A stretch of DNA of 64,000 bases, taken from the NCBI GenBank assembly GCA_903928915.1, contig CAIYSL010000014.1, forward strand, positions 1 through 64,000, in the 5' to 3' direction. Origin of the DNA: an uncultured Syntrophobacterales bacterium. Lineage in GTDB: Bacteria; Desulfobacterota; Syntrophia; Syntrophales; UBA5619. The position numbers were made by a program, and so were the translations under genes. Below are positions 53,262 to 63,877 of this stretch, one piece after another. Position 1 is the first letter of the stretch. Every line of letters begins with the position of its first letter. The notes under the pieces were generated by a model, which made no database searches, had not been told where the DNA came from, and saw only the letters and a list, made by a program, of their open reading frames with translations.

Positions 53262-53639
53262 TTACCCTAGGTAGCCGATCACCTTCAAGAGCGGGTTGGC
53301 GTACAGGACGACTAGGGCGATGACCAGCGCGTAGATGGCCAGGGACTCGATCATCGCCAGACCCACCATCATCGTGATCAGGATCTTCCCCTGCGCCTCG
53401 GGATTCCTGCCGACGGCGTTTGCGGCGCTGCTCAAGCCGTTGCCCATGCCCAGTCCGGTGCCGATCGTCCCCAGCGCCATGACGAGTGCCGCCGCCAGGA
53501 TGCTGCAGGCGACGACGATGGCCTTCGTATAGTCGACCGCAGAGCCGGGAGCCGCCGCCTCGGCCGCGGCAGCGGCAATCGGCGCCGACGACAGGACCGC
53601 TACAACCGCAAGTACACCCACACACCACATCCGTTTCAT
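53262..53639 (-). CDS. atpE: F1Fo ATP synthase subunit c with N-terminal signal-like extension
   Basis: GTGLGMGNGLSSAANAVGRNPEAQGKILITMMVGLAMIESLAIYALVIALVVLYANP. Confidence 0.93.
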   Translation of the reverse strand: MKRMWCVGVLAVVAVLSSAPIAAAAAEAAAPGSAVDYTKAIVVACSILAAALVMALGTIGTGLGMGNGLSSAANAVGRNPEAQGKILITMMVGLAMIESLAIYALVIALVVLYANPLLKVIGYLG

Positions 53640-53964
53640 ACCATACCTCCTCCTGTTTGATGGGAACTGCCGACGGCCGGAACGGATTCACCTGCTTTCC
53701 CGGGATGCTATGCCGCGTGTCGAAAAGGGTGGCCTTCCGGTCGTTCCGTAAGGTTACTGGTCGAAAATACTCCTGTTTTCCTCTGCAGCCCTTTTAGCGG
53801 CATGGGGATCGCTTGTCAAGAAATATTTGGTACCGTCCGGAGGATTTATGGTATAGGAAACTGCCGCAGCGGATCCGGTACCGGCTGCGGGTCGGCTCCT
53901 GTCGGTGAAGTCCTCTGCGGCAAACCCGGGGGCAGATACACGACGAGCATAGGGGGCGGTTGAC

Positions 53965-55236
53965 ATGGAAATGGAGAACCTGTTCGCAGAGGCGCAGAAC
54001 ATCATCCCCGGAGGGGTAAACAGCCCCGTCCGTGCCTTTCGCTCCGTCGGGGGGTCCCCGCGGTTCATCCGGGAAGCCGCCGGGGCAACGGTCATCGATG
54101 CGGAGGGACGGACATACATCGACTATGTCGCCTCCTGGGGCCCGATGATCCTCGGCCACAGCCATCCGGAGGTCGTTGCAGCGATCCGGGAAGCGGCCGG
54201 CAAGGGGACCAGTTACGGAGCGCCGACCGAGGGCGAGATCGCCATGGCGCGGCGGATCGTGGCCGCCTTTCCGGCGGTGGAGATGGTCCGGATGGTGAGT
54301 TCCGGGACCGAGGCGACGATGACGGCCATCCGTCTTGCCCGCGGCATTACCGGCCGGGAGAAGATCATCAAGTTCACCGGCTGCTATCACGGCCATGCCG
54401 ATTCGCTCCTCGTCAAGGCGGGCTCGGGGGTGGCCACGCTCGGGATCCCCGGCAGCCCCGGCGTCCCCCGGCGGCTCGCGGAGCTGACGCTCTCGCTTCC
54501 CTACAACGACGCCGACGCGGTACGCGATGCCGTGGGGCGTTTCGGCGACGATCTGGCCTGCATCATCGTCGAACCGGTGGCCGGCAACATGGGGGTCGTT
54601 CCCCCGCAGCAGGGATTCCTCGAGACGCTGCGGGAGGTGACGCGGGCCAGCGGCAGCCTGCTGATCTTCGACGAGGTGATCACCGGGTTCCGGGTCGCCT
54701 ACGGCGGCTGGCAGACCCTGACGGGCATCGCCCCCGACCTCACCTGTCTGGGGAAGATCATCGGGGGGGGGCTCCCCGTGGGCGCCCTCGGCGGCCGCAG
54801 GGAGGTGATGGAACACCTCGCCCCCACGGGGCCCGTTTACCAGGCAGGGACCCTCTCGGGAAATCCCCTTGCCATGGCCGCCGGGATCGCCACGCTGGAC
54901 GTGCTCAAACGGCAGTCCTACGGCCAGATCGACCGGCTGGTTCAGGAACTCTGCACCGGGTACGGGGAGCTCTTCACCCGCAGGGGGATCCCCCACCGGA
55001 TCAACCGCGTCGGCTCGATGTTCACCCTGTTCTTCACCGCCGGCGAGGTCACCGATTTCGTCTCGGCCTCCCGGAGCGATACGGAGCTGTTCGCCCGCTT
55101 CTTCCAGGGGATGCTCAGCCAGGGGATCTATCTTGCCCCCGCCCAGTTCGAAGCCGGTTTCGTTTCCTTCGCTCATACGGCGCGGGATATCGACCGGACG
55201 CTCGCCGCCTGCGCGAAGGCCCTCGCGGCATTGTAG
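53965..55236 (+). CDS. hemL: Glutamate-1-semialdehyde 2,1-aminomutase
   Basis: [54 protein letters not shown]. Confidence 0.97.
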   Translation: MEMENLFAEAQNIIPGGVNSPVRAFRSVGGSPRFIREAAGATVIDAEGRTYIDYVASWGPMILGHSHPEVVAAIREAAGKGTSYGAPTEGEIAMARRIVAAFPAVEMVRMVSSGTEATMTAIRLARGITGREKIIKFTGCYHGHADSLLVKAGSGVATLGIPGSPGVPRRLAELTLSLPYNDADAVRDAVGRFGDDLACIIVEPVAGNMGVVPPQQGFLETLREVTRASGSLLIFDEVITGFRVAYGGWQTLTGIAPDLTCLGKIIGGGLPVGALGGRREVMEHLAPTGPVYQAGTLSGNPLAMAAGIATLDVLKRQSYGQIDRLVQELCTGYGELFTRRGIPHRINRVGSMFTLFFTAGEVTDFVSASRSDTELFARFFQGMLSQGIYLAPAQFEAGFVSFAHTARDIDRTLAACAKALAAL

Positions 55237-55328
55237 TGCTCCCCCCGGTACGGGCGGAGGCATGCACCGCGGTAGCGGCGAGCGAACCGGGGAAATCGCC
55301 GGCCGGGGGAATCGATGAGGGGACAGCG

Positions 55329-56339
55329 ATGCGGAAGATCCTCGTAACCGGCGCCGCCGGGTTCATCGGCTACCATCTCTCCGGGCGCCTTCTCGCCGGG
55401 GGGGACAGTGTGGTCGGTCTCGACAACCTGAACCCATACTACGACGTGACCCTGAAAGAGGCGCGTCTCGCCCGCCTGAGCGGGAACGAACGCTTCCGGT
55501 TCATCCGGCTGGACCTCGCCGACCGGTCCGCCATGGAAGCCCTGTTCGCGCAGGAGCGGCCCGAGATCGTCGTCAACCTCGCCGCCCAGGCGGGCGTCCG
55601 CTATTCCCTCACCAACCCCCATGCCTACGTGGACAGCAATATCGTCGGGTTCCTGAATGTGCTCGAAGGATGTCGCCATCAGGGGGTGAAGCACCTGCTG
55701 TTCGCCTCGTCGAGTTCGGTTTACGGGGCCAATACGCGGATGCCCTTCTCCGTTCACGACAACGTCGACCACCCGCTCAGCCTGTATGCGGCGACGAAGA
55801 AGGCAAACGAACTGATGGCCCACACCTACGCCGCCCTGTACGGCCTTCCCTGCACGGGGCTGCGGTTCTTCACCGTGTACGGCCCCTGGGGAAGACCGGA
55901 CATGGCGCTGTTTCTGTTCACCCGGGCGATCCTCGCCGGCAGGCCGATCGACGTCTTCAACGAAGGCCGCATGCAACGGGATTTCACCTACATCGACGAC
56001 ATCACGGAGGGACTCGTCCGCGTCATGGAACGGGTCCCGGCGCCCGCTCCCGGCTGGCGTGGCGACCGTCCCGACCCCTCCGCCAGCTTCGCCCCCTATC
56101 GGCTGTACAACATCGGGAACAACCGCCCGGTCAGCCTGATGGATTTCATCTCCACCCTCGAAGCCCACCTCGGACGTACGGCGCAGAAGAACTTCCTCCC
56201 TCTGCAGGCAGGGGACGTGCCGGCCACGTATGCCGATGCGGACGACCTGATGGCGGATGTGGGGTTCAAACCCGCGACTCCCATCAGCGAGGGGATCGGC
56301 CGTTTCGTTGCCTGGTACCGGGAGTACTACCGATGCTGA
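55329..56339 (+). CDS. UDP-glucuronate 4-epimerase-like NAD-dependent epimerase
   Basis: MRKILVTGAAGFIGYHLSGRLL, GLDNLNPYYDVTLKEARLARL, AAQAGVRYSLTNPHAYVDSN. Confidence 0.9.
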   Translation: MRKILVTGAAGFIGYHLSGRLLAGGDSVVGLDNLNPYYDVTLKEARLARLSGNERFRFIRLDLADRSAMEALFAQERPEIVVNLAAQAGVRYSLTNPHAYVDSNIVGFLNVLEGCRHQGVKHLLFASSSSVYGANTRMPFSVHDNVDHPLSLYAATKKANELMAHTYAALYGLPCTGLRFFTVYGPWGRPDMALFLFTRAILAGRPIDVFNEGRMQRDFTYIDDITEGLVRVMERVPAPAPGWRGDRPDPSASFAPYRLYNIGNNRPVSLMDFISTLEAHLGRTAQKNFLPLQAGDVPATYADADDLMADVGFKPATPISEGIGRFVAWYREYYRC

Positions 56340-56438
56340 CCCGCGAAACCGGCGCGGGATGGTGCGGCGTTTCGCGGTAACATAGCGAAGATCGGGGTCC
56401 TTTTCGGTTGACTTCGCAATCCTCCTGTGGTAGAGGCG

Positions 56439-56723
56439 ATGGACAAAGAGACGAGGCAAACGGCGATCCAGATCGCTGCCGTGAGCAGCATCGGTATCGC
56501 CTTGGTGGTCGCCATCATCGGCTGCTTTTTCCTGGGGAGGTGGCTGGATGGAAGGATGGGGACGGACCCCTACCTGACGTTCTTATTCCTGCTGATAGGG
56601 ATCGCCGCCGGGTTCAGGAACATGTACGTCCTGCTCAAACGGTACGTGATGAGCGGGCAGAAGATCGCAACAGAGGTAACAGGTGGACCGCAGGGAAAAG
56701 GATCCCCTCCAACGAAGGCTTGA
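56439..56723 (+). CDS. AtpZ/AtpI-family protein
   Basis: Two TM helices, GCFFLGRWLDGRMGTDPYLTFLFLLIGIAAGFRNMY; upstream of atpI-atpB. Confidence 0.82.
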   Translation: MDKETRQTAIQIAAVSSIGIALVVAIIGCFFLGRWLDGRMGTDPYLTFLFLLIGIAAGFRNMYVLLKRYVMSGQKIATEVTGGPQGKGSPPTKA

Positions 56724-57078
56724 AATCACCAACTGGGTCATCCTGGCGCTGCTGCTCGCCGCGAGCCTCCTGTTCGCCGGCCTCCGCTTCAGCCTCGGCA
56801 TCCTCTGCGGAGGGCTGATCAGCGTCGTCAACTTCCATTGGCTGTACCACAATCTCCTGACCGTCTTCGCAGACCACCTGCCGCGGGCCAAGACCGCCCT
56901 CCTGACCCGGTACTATCTCCGCCTGGCCTTCACCGCCGTGGTCCTGTACCTGGTCATCTCCCACGACCAGGTCGACGTGATCGGTCTGGTGATCGGCCTG
57001 TCCGTGGTCATCATCAACATCGTCCTTACGACCGTGCTCGTTCTGGCGAAAAAATACTGCTTCGAGGAGGTCCGTTAG
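56683..57078 (+). CDS. atpI: ATP synthase subunit I
   Basis: Four-TM protein LRFSLGILCGGLISVVNFHWLY...; immediately upstream of atpB. Confidence 0.82.
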   Translation: MDRREKDPLQRRLEITNWVILALLLAASLLFAGLRFSLGILCGGLISVVNFHWLYHNLLTVFADHLPRAKTALLTRYYLRLAFTAVVLYLVISHDQVDVIGLVIGLSVVIINIVLTTVLVLAKKYCFEEVR

Positions 57079-57081
57079 CGA

Positions 57082-57747
57082 ATGGAACCCTATCTGTTCT
57101 TCGAAACGCACTGGCTCCACGAGCACCATCTCGTCGTGGTCAGCTACACCTGGTTCATCATGGCCCTGCTCGCCCTCCTCTCCTTCCTGGCGACCCGCAG
57201 GATGGGCATCCTTCCCGGCGGGGTGCAGAACGTCATGGAGGTCATCGTCGAGGGATTCGACAACCTGCTCGTCGAGACGATGGGCCCGGAAGGGCGGAAG
57301 TTCTTCCCGCTGATCGCCACGCTGGGGCTCTACATCCTCACGGCGAACCTCATCGGGCTGATCCCGGGGTTCGAATCGCCGACGGCCAATCTCAACACGA
57401 CCCTCTCGATGGCCCTGGTGGTCTTCTTCACGACGCATATCGTAGGGATCAAGCTCCACGGCGCCAAGTACGTCAAACATTTTCTCGGACCGATCTGGTG
57501 GCTCACGCCGCTGATGGTGGTCATCGAAATCGTCAGCCACCTCGCCCGCGTCGTCTCCCTCTCCTTCCGGTTGTTCGGGAACATCGCGGGGGAGGACAAG
57601 GTCCTGGCCGTCGTCGTCTTTCTGGTACCCCTCCTGGTACCGCTGCCGGTCTTCGTCCTGATGATCTTCACCTCCTTCATCCAGACGATCGTCTTCATGC
57701 TCCTGACGATGATGTACATCGCCGGGGCGATGGAGGAGGCGCACTGA
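57082..57747 (+). CDS. atpB: F1Fo ATP synthase subunit a
   Basis: [46 protein letters not shown]. Confidence 0.96.
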   Translation: MEPYLFFETHWLHEHHLVVVSYTWFIMALLALLSFLATRRMGILPGGVQNVMEVIVEGFDNLLVETMGPEGRKFFPLIATLGLYILTANLIGLIPGFESPTANLNTTLSMALVVFFTTHIVGIKLHGAKYVKHFLGPIWWLTPLMVVIEIVSHLARVVSLSFRLFGNIAGEDKVLAVVVFLVPLLVPLPVFVLMIFTSFIQTIVFMLLTMMYIAGAMEEAH

Positions 57748-57946
57748 GCCAGCACCGGAGCGCCGCGGGACATCGGCTCCCCTGCCCCGGACCATGATCG
57801 AGGGACCGGCGTTCAGCCCCGGTTGTGTGGCGGGTATTCGCGACTCCCCCCGCAGCCGTCCGTACGGCGGACAATAGGGCCCGTGCCGGGCCGCGAACCG
57901 ATCACGCGGCCGCACGGGTATCTTTCACTGAGAGAGGAACGGAATC

Positions 57947-58720
57947 ATGCGAGTCAACCGAATCAAGCAGAAGCTGAAAAACGGGGAAGCCGTGTACGGC
58001 ATCATGATCAAGGAGGCGCACAACGTCAACATCGCCGAAATCCTGGAGATCGCCGGCTACGATTATTTCGTGATCGACATGGAGCACGCCTATTACGACA
58101 TGTCCGATATCGCCGACATCCTCCAGTACGCCCGCAAGACCGAGATCACCGCCGTGGTGCGGATCCCCCGCCTCGACTACGCCTACGTCGCCAAGACCCT
58201 GGACATGGGTGCGGAGGGGATCTGGGTGCCCCATCTGGACACGGTGGAGGAGGCGCGCAACCTCGTCGCCTTCGGGAAGTACCCGCCCGAGGGGAAGCGG
58301 GGCGCCGCAGTGCCCGTCTTTAGGCAGAAGGAGCGGCAGGAATTCAAGCAGGCGGCAGACTATTTCCGGGCCGTCAACGAGGAAACCCTGCTGATCGCCC
58401 AGATCGAGAGCCGCGAGGCCATCGCCAACGTCGAGGCGATCACCGCCGTGGCCGGGATCGACGTGGCCATGATGGGCACGCAGGACCTCTCCCTCGACAT
58501 GGGCCTGCCCGGCCAGGGGAGCCATCCCGAGGTCAAGGCGGCGATCCAGCGGGTGGTCGACGCCTGCCGGAAGAACGGGAAGGCCTCGGGAAACCACATC
58601 CCCGGCATCGACGAGCTCCGCTACTGGACTGGCCAGGGGATGCGGATGATCACCCACTCCTACGAGACGAACCTGATCATCGAAAAGGGGCGGGAGGTGT
58701 TGAAGGCGCTGAAGGGCTGA
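57947..58720 (+). CDS. HpcH/HpaI aldolase family protein
   Basis: YDYFVIDMEHAYYDMSDIADIL; AQIESREAIANVEAITAVAGIDVAMMGTQDLSLDMG. Confidence 0.93.
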   Translation: MRVNRIKQKLKNGEAVYGIMIKEAHNVNIAEILEIAGYDYFVIDMEHAYYDMSDIADILQYARKTEITAVVRIPRLDYAYVAKTLDMGAEGIWVPHLDTVEEARNLVAFGKYPPEGKRGAAVPVFRQKERQEFKQAADYFRAVNEETLLIAQIESREAIANVEAITAVAGIDVAMMGTQDLSLDMGLPGQGSHPEVKAAIQRVVDACRKNGKASGNHIPGIDELRYWTGQGMRMITHSYETNLIIEKGREVLKALKG

Positions 58721-58871
58721 GCGCCGCGGGACGTTCTTCCCCCTGCACGCCGGATGCCGGTGCAGGGGCGGGGGGGCCGAAGAAGTGCGTGCACGGGCGG
58801 CGCGCCGGGCCGGAGAGATGACCGCCCGGAAACGGGCGCTGCCCTGAGGATGCGGAATGAGGAGAGGTTGA

Positions 58872-61223
58872 ATGATCCAGTTGTCGCAGGGGGGGGCGTT
58901 TGTGCTCCAGGGCCGGTTGATCACGGAGAACGCCGATCGCCTGAGCCTCCGGGAGATCAACAGCCGTCTGGACGGGGCGGACCTTCCGCCCGTGCCCGAC
59001 GAGCCGATCACGCGCGAGCGGGCCCGGCAAGGAACCCTGGCCTACCGGATCCTGAGCAGCCACAACACATCGGGCGACCCGGGCAGCCTCAAGCTCCGGG
59101 TCGATTCGCTGGCCTCCCACGACATCACCTACGTGGGGATCATCCAGACCGCCCGGGCCGGCGGGTTGCAGGAGTTCCCCGTTCCGTACGCCCTCACCAA
59201 CTGCCACAACAGCCTCTGCGCCGTCGGTGGGACGATCAACGAAGACGACCACCTCTTCGGACTGTCGGCCGCCCGGAAATACGGAGGGGTCTACGTACCG
59301 GCCCACCAGGCGGTCATCCACCAGTACGTCCGGGAGATGATGGCCGGGTGCGGCCGGATGATCATGGCCTCGGACAGCCACACCCGGTACGGCGCGCTCG
59401 GCACGATGGGGTTCGGCGAGGGGGGGCCGGAGATCGTCAAGCAGCTCCTGGGGCGGACGTACGACCTGGCATACCCCGACGTGGTGGCCGTGTACCTGCA
59501 CGGCAGGCCCGCCCCGGGGGTGGGTCCGCAGGATGTGGCGCTCGCCCTGATCGGGGCCGTGTTCGCCAAGGGGTTCGTGAAGAACAAGGTCATGGAATTC
59601 ATCGGCCCGGGTGTGACCGAGCTCCCGATCGACTTCCGCAACGGCATCGACGTGATGACCACCGAGACGACCTGCCTCTCCTCGATCTGGCGGACGGACG
59701 AGACGGTGGAACGCTGGTACCGCACCCACGGCCGGCCGGAGGAGTACCGTCTTCTGGAACCGGACGCCGTGACCTGGTACGACGGGATCATCGATCTGGA
59801 CCTCGGGAAGGTGGAACCGATGATCGCCCTGCCCTTCCATCCCAGCAACGTCTGGCCCATCGCCCAGCTGCACCAAAACGCCCGCGAGATCCTGCGGGAG
59901 GTGGAAGCGGAAGCAAACCGGCAGCTGGAATACCCGAACCTGAAGCTCCGACTGGCAGACAAGCTTGTCGGGGGGAGGCTCAAGGCGGACCAGGGCGTCG
60001 TGGTCGGCTGCGCCGGCGGTACCTTCGACAACATCGTCACGATGGCGCAGATGCTGGAGGGGAAAACCATCGGCAACGGCGAGTTCGCCCTGAGCGTTTA
60101 CCCCGCCAGCCAGCCGATATTCCTCGAGCTGACCAGGAACGGCTCTCTGGAAAGACTGATGGAGGCAGGAACGGTGATCCGAACCGCCTTCTGCGGCCCC
60201 TGCTTCGGCGCAGGGGACACGCCGGCGAACAACGCCCTCTGCGTCCGGCACACGACGCGAAATTTCCCGAACCGCGAAGGCTCGATCCCCGGCCAGGGCC
60301 AATTGGCTTCCGTGGCCCTGATGGACGCCCGGTCGATCGCTGCCACGGCGATGAACGGCGGGGTCGTAACACCGGCCACGGAGGTCGCTATCCCCGGCCG
60401 GCGGAAGACCTACCGCTTCGACGCGCGCATCTACGACCACCGCATCTACCGGGGATTCGGGAAGGCCCGCCCGGAGGAGGAGCTGCGGTTCGGACCGAAC
60501 ATCGCCGACTGGCCGAAGATGGAACCGCTCCCCGAGAACCTGCTGCTCAGGGTCGTCTCGGTCATCCGCGATCCGGTCACCACGACCGACGAACTGATCC
60601 CGTCGGGAGAGACGGCATCCTACCGCTCGAACCCGTTGAAGCTCGCCGAGTTTACCCTGGCGCGGAAAGACCCCGGGTACGTCGCCCGGGCCAAGGCCGT
60701 CCAGAAGCTGGAGGCCCAGCGGCTTGCGGTGCGGGCGGCGGGAGGCGGAGGCGTGCCCGCTGATTTCTCCGCGGCGCTCGCTCCTTTCTGGACGGAAGGA
60801 AGACCGACGCCCGCGGAGATCAGCCGGTTCGTCGCCGATACCGGGCTCGGGAGCGTCATATTCGCCGTCAAGCCCGGCGACGGATCGGCCCGGGAACAGG
60901 CGGCGTCCTGCCAGAAGGTGCTCGGCGGTCAGGCGAACATCGCCCGGGAATACGCCACGAAGCGGTACCGGAGCAACCTGATCAACTGGGGGATGCTGCC
61001 GTTCACCGTCGGGGAAGAAGGGGCGTCCGGGCTTGCCGTCGACGACCTCATCTTCGTTCCGGGGATTCGCCGCGCCGTCCAGGAGGGAAGCGAGAAGATC
61101 CCCGGCTTCCTCATTCGTGAAGGAAAGCGTACACCGCTGGAGCTGCGGCTGGAAGGGCTCTCCCCGGAAGACCGGGCGATCATCCTGGCCGGATCACTGA
61201 TCAACTCCTACGCCGCCCCGTGA
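58872..61223 (+). CDS. Aconitase-superfamily hydratase (YbhJ-like)
   Basis: ASDSHTRYGALGTMGFGEGGPE; VVVGCAGGTFDNI and TAFCGPCFGAGDT supply putative Fe-S cysteines; C-terminal swivel domain. Confidence 0.85.
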   Translation: MIQLSQGGAFVLQGRLITENADRLSLREINSRLDGADLPPVPDEPITRERARQGTLAYRILSSHNTSGDPGSLKLRVDSLASHDITYVGIIQTARAGGLQEFPVPYALTNCHNSLCAVGGTINEDDHLFGLSAARKYGGVYVPAHQAVIHQYVREMMAGCGRMIMASDSHTRYGALGTMGFGEGGPEIVKQLLGRTYDLAYPDVVAVYLHGRPAPGVGPQDVALALIGAVFAKGFVKNKVMEFIGPGVTELPIDFRNGIDVMTTETTCLSSIWRTDETVERWYRTHGRPEEYRLLEPDAVTWYDGIIDLDLGKVEPMIALPFHPSNVWPIAQLHQNAREILREVEAEANRQLEYPNLKLRLADKLVGGRLKADQGVVVGCAGGTFDNIVTMAQMLEGKTIGNGEFALSVYPASQPIFLELTRNGSLERLMEAGTVIRTAFCGPCFGAGDTPANNALCVRHTTRNFPNREGSIPGQGQLASVALMDARSIAATAMNGGVVTPATEVAIPGRRKTYRFDARIYDHRIYRGFGKARPEEELRFGPNIADWPKMEPLPENLLLRVVSVIRDPVTTTDELIPSGETASYRSNPLKLAEFTLARKDPGYVARAKAVQKLEAQRLAVRAAGGGGVPADFSAALAPFWTEGRPTPAEISRFVADTGLGSVIFAVKPGDGSAREQAASCQKVLGGQANIAREYATKRYRSNLINWGMLPFTVGEEGASGLAVDDLIFVPGIRRAVQEGSEKIPGFLIREGKRTPLELRLEGLSPEDRAIILAGSLINSYAAP

Positions 61224-61348
61224 CAGACGATCCGGGCCCGAGCCGCTGCCGCATCCCCGCACGCCCGGTTCCACCGCAGCGCCCGGGAAGTCGCACGGGT
61301 CCCCGGCGGAGCGCCCCGTGGTGGCCCGGCACGACGGTCACGGTGAGA

Positions 61349-62288
61349 TCAGACCCCGCTTTCTTTCATCTCCTGTAGGCAGAGCCCGATGGCGGCTTCC
61401 AGCCGCTGCCGGGCCAGCGCAGGTGAAAAGAGCGATCGGTAGCCGAACAACCGCTCGGCCTTGGCCGTCGACAGCTCCCAGCGGTCGGCGAGGAACTGGG
61501 CACCCTTCCAGTCCCGGGCCGGAACCACGTCCAGATGCGAAGCCGAATCCACAATCCCGATGATCATCCGGGCGACCTCTTTCCATTCCAGGTAGACGGT
61601 TGCCAAGTTGAAGACCTGACCGATGCTCGCCGTGGCCGGCAACGCGCGGAGGATGGCGCTGCAAAGGTCCTCGTGGTCGAGGAAGCTGCCGCCCGCCTCG
61701 TCGGGAACCGCGAGCGGCCGTCCTGCCTGAGCAAGTGCAATCATGTCCCGCAGGTGCCTGCCGCCGATCCGCTCTCCGAAGGACCACCAGAAGCGAAACA
61801 GGGTCACCGGCAGTCCCCGCAGTCCGCCGTAGGCGAGCGCCAGTTTTTCCGCAGTCAGTTTGGCGACGGCGTAGAAGGGTTTGCGCGACTTTTCGACGAG
61901 CGGTGGGGCTTCCTCGGTTATGGGGACATGGCGCGGTTTGCCGTACACCACTGCCGTACTCGCATAGAACAGGCGGGGAAACCCGGGCTGCCGCACAGCC
62001 ATCCAGCAGAACGACGTGCCCTTTCAGGTCGCTCTCCAGCAGGACGAAGGGATCGTCGGAAAAGGACCAGGCCAGATGAATTACCGCATCCACGTCCCGG
62101 AGCGCCTGATGAACGACCCGCGCGTCCTCCAACGCGCCGCAGAGGTATGCCGGGTTTCCCTCCCCTGAAGGCGCCGCCGCAGATTCGACCTGCTTGTCCA
62201 GGATCCGCACACGATGGCCCGCGCTGATCAGCAATCGCGTCAGATCCCGGCCGATCGATCCGGCGCCACCGGTAATCAGGAAGTGCAT
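61349..62288 (-). pseudogene. NAD-dependent epimerase/dehydratase interrupted by a 1-nt frameshift
   Basis: N-part MHFLITGGAGSIGRDLTRLLISAG...DLKGHVVLLDGCAAA (frame of ORF 61338-62612) continues as GFPRLFYASTAVVYGKPRH... in ORF 61349-62002; junction near 61982-61987. Confidence 0.8.
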
Positions 62289-62311
62289 CCGCCCCTCCCC
62301 CCAGCTACCTG

Positions 62312-63817
62312 CTATTTCTTGCTCAGCAGCTTCTTCTTCCACTCCGATATGACGGGCCAGAAGAAGATGGTCAGCGCCACGATCATGATCGGCAGGGCGA
62401 TGGGCGGCCGGAAGAAGATGAGCGGGTTTCCCTGTCCCATGATCAGGGCCTGACGCATCGCCTGCTCCGCCATGTTTCCCAGGACGAGAGCGAGCACCAT
62501 CGGCGCGATCGGGTAGTCGAGCTTCTTGAACAGGTACCCGAGAACGCCGAAGATCATCATGTACCAGACGTCGATCATCCGATTGTTCACCGCGTAGGCG
62601 CCAATGGCGCAAACATAGATGATCGCCGGCATCAGGATGGCGAACCGAACCTTGAGGACTGCAGCGAAGAGCGGCGCAAAGATCAGGACCAGGAAGAAGC
62701 CGATTATGTTCCCCACCCAGCAGCTGGCGATCAGCCCCCAGACGAAATCGGCGTGTTCCTTGAAGAGCATCGGCCCCGGGGTAAGCCCGAAGATCATAAG
62801 CCCGCCCATGATCACGGCCATCGTGGGCGATCCGGGGATCCCGAGGGTGATCATCGGGAGGGTCGCCGAGGTCCCGGCGCCATGGGCGGCGGACTCCGGG
62901 GCGATAATCCCGTTGGAAGCCCCTTTGCCGAACTCATCCTTGTTCTTCGCCGACTCTTTTGCAAACCCATAGGACATGAAGGATGCCGGGGTCGCGCCGC
63001 CCGGCGTTACCCCCATCCAGCACCCGATGACCGCCCCCATCAACGCGGTCTTGATGTACCGCCCCACCTCCTTGACGCCTTCGATGACGTCTTTCATGCC
63101 CACCCGGGCCACGAGCCCCTCCACCTTCAGCCCCTCTTCGACGGTGAGGAAGATCTCCCCGAGGCCGAAGAGCCCGATGACCGCAACGATGAAGTTGAAC
63201 CCGCCCATCAGGAAGGTCGTCTCGAAGGTGATGCGGAGCGAGCCGCTGACGATATCCATCCCCACTGCCGCCAACGCGAAACCGAACAGGATCGCCGCCA
63301 CGGTCTTGACGGGCGATTTCCCGCCCAGCCCTACAAAGGCGCTGAAGGTCAGCATCATGACCGAGAAGATCTCCGCCGGTCCGAACCTGAGCGCGATTGA
63401 AGCGATGATCGGGGCGAGAAAGGTAAGGATGAAGACGCCGACGATCGCCCCGATCCCGTGGGAGATGAAGGAAAGGACGAGAGCCTTGCCCGCCTTCCCG
63501 GACTTGGCCATGGGGTAGCCGTCGAAGGTGACGGCCACCGACCAGGGCTCTCCGGGGATGTTGAAGAGGATCGATGTGATGCTCCCTCCGTAGAGGGCCC
63601 CCCAGTAGATGCTCGACAGGAGGATCACCCCGGTTGTGGCCGGCATGACGACCACGACGGGGATGAGGATGGCGACGCCGTTGGCACCGCCCAGTCCGGG
63701 CAGAACCCCGACGATGATGCCCAGGATCAGCCCGATGCATGCGATCAACAGATTGTACGGCTGAAACGCGACACCAAGCCCCATGAGGAGATTATTGAAG
63801 TCTGCAAAAAATGACAT
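62312..63817 (-). CDS. tctA: Tripartite tricarboxylate transporter large permease TctA
   Basis: LGIIVGVLPGLGGANGVAILIPV; SIYWGALYGGSITSILFNIPGEPWSVAVTFDGYPMAKSG. Confidence 0.95.
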   Translation of the reverse strand: MSFFADFNNLLMGLGVAFQPYNLLIACIGLILGIIVGVLPGLGGANGVAILIPVVVVMPATTGVILLSSIYWGALYGGSITSILFNIPGEPWSVAVTFDGYPMAKSGKAGKALVLSFISHGIGAIVGVFILTFLAPIIASIALRFGPAEIFSVMMLTFSAFVGLGGKSPVKTVAAILFGFALAAVGMDIVSGSLRITFETTFLMGGFNFIVAVIGLFGLGEIFLTVEEGLKVEGLVARVGMKDVIEGVKEVGRYIKTALMGAVIGCWMGVTPGGATPASFMSYGFAKESAKNKDEFGKGASNGIIAPESAAHGAGTSATLPMITLGIPGSPTMAVIMGGLMIFGLTPGPMLFKEHADFVWGLIASCWVGNIIGFFLVLIFAPLFAAVLKVRFAILMPAIIYVCAIGAYAVNNRMIDVWYMMIFGVLGYLFKKLDYPIAPMVLALVLGNMAEQAMRQALIMGQGNPLIFFRPPIALPIMIVALTIFFWPVISEWKKKLLSKK

Positions 63818-63877
63818 GGTACACGCCCCCTTCTTTGTTTGTCTCGATCAAGGATCGGAATACCACAGACCCGGTTC

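Noticed and set aside
53794-55263. 489-aa minus-strand ORF antisense to hemL
   Set aside because: Shadow ORF from codon-position GC bias; hemL motifs are complete on the + strand.
58739-58769. CCCCTGCAC...GTGCAGGGG hairpin between the HpaI aldolase and hydratase genes as a terminator
   Set aside because: Stem is real but has no T tract and lies within a likely co-transcribed pair; function unclear.
58677-60440. 587-aa minus-strand ORF antisense to the aconitase-family gene
   Set aside because: No domain signal; composition typical of antisense translation.
58754-60763. 669-aa + strand ORF overlapping the aconitase-family gene in another frame
   Set aside because: R/G/P-rich out-of-frame translation; correct frame is 58872-61223.
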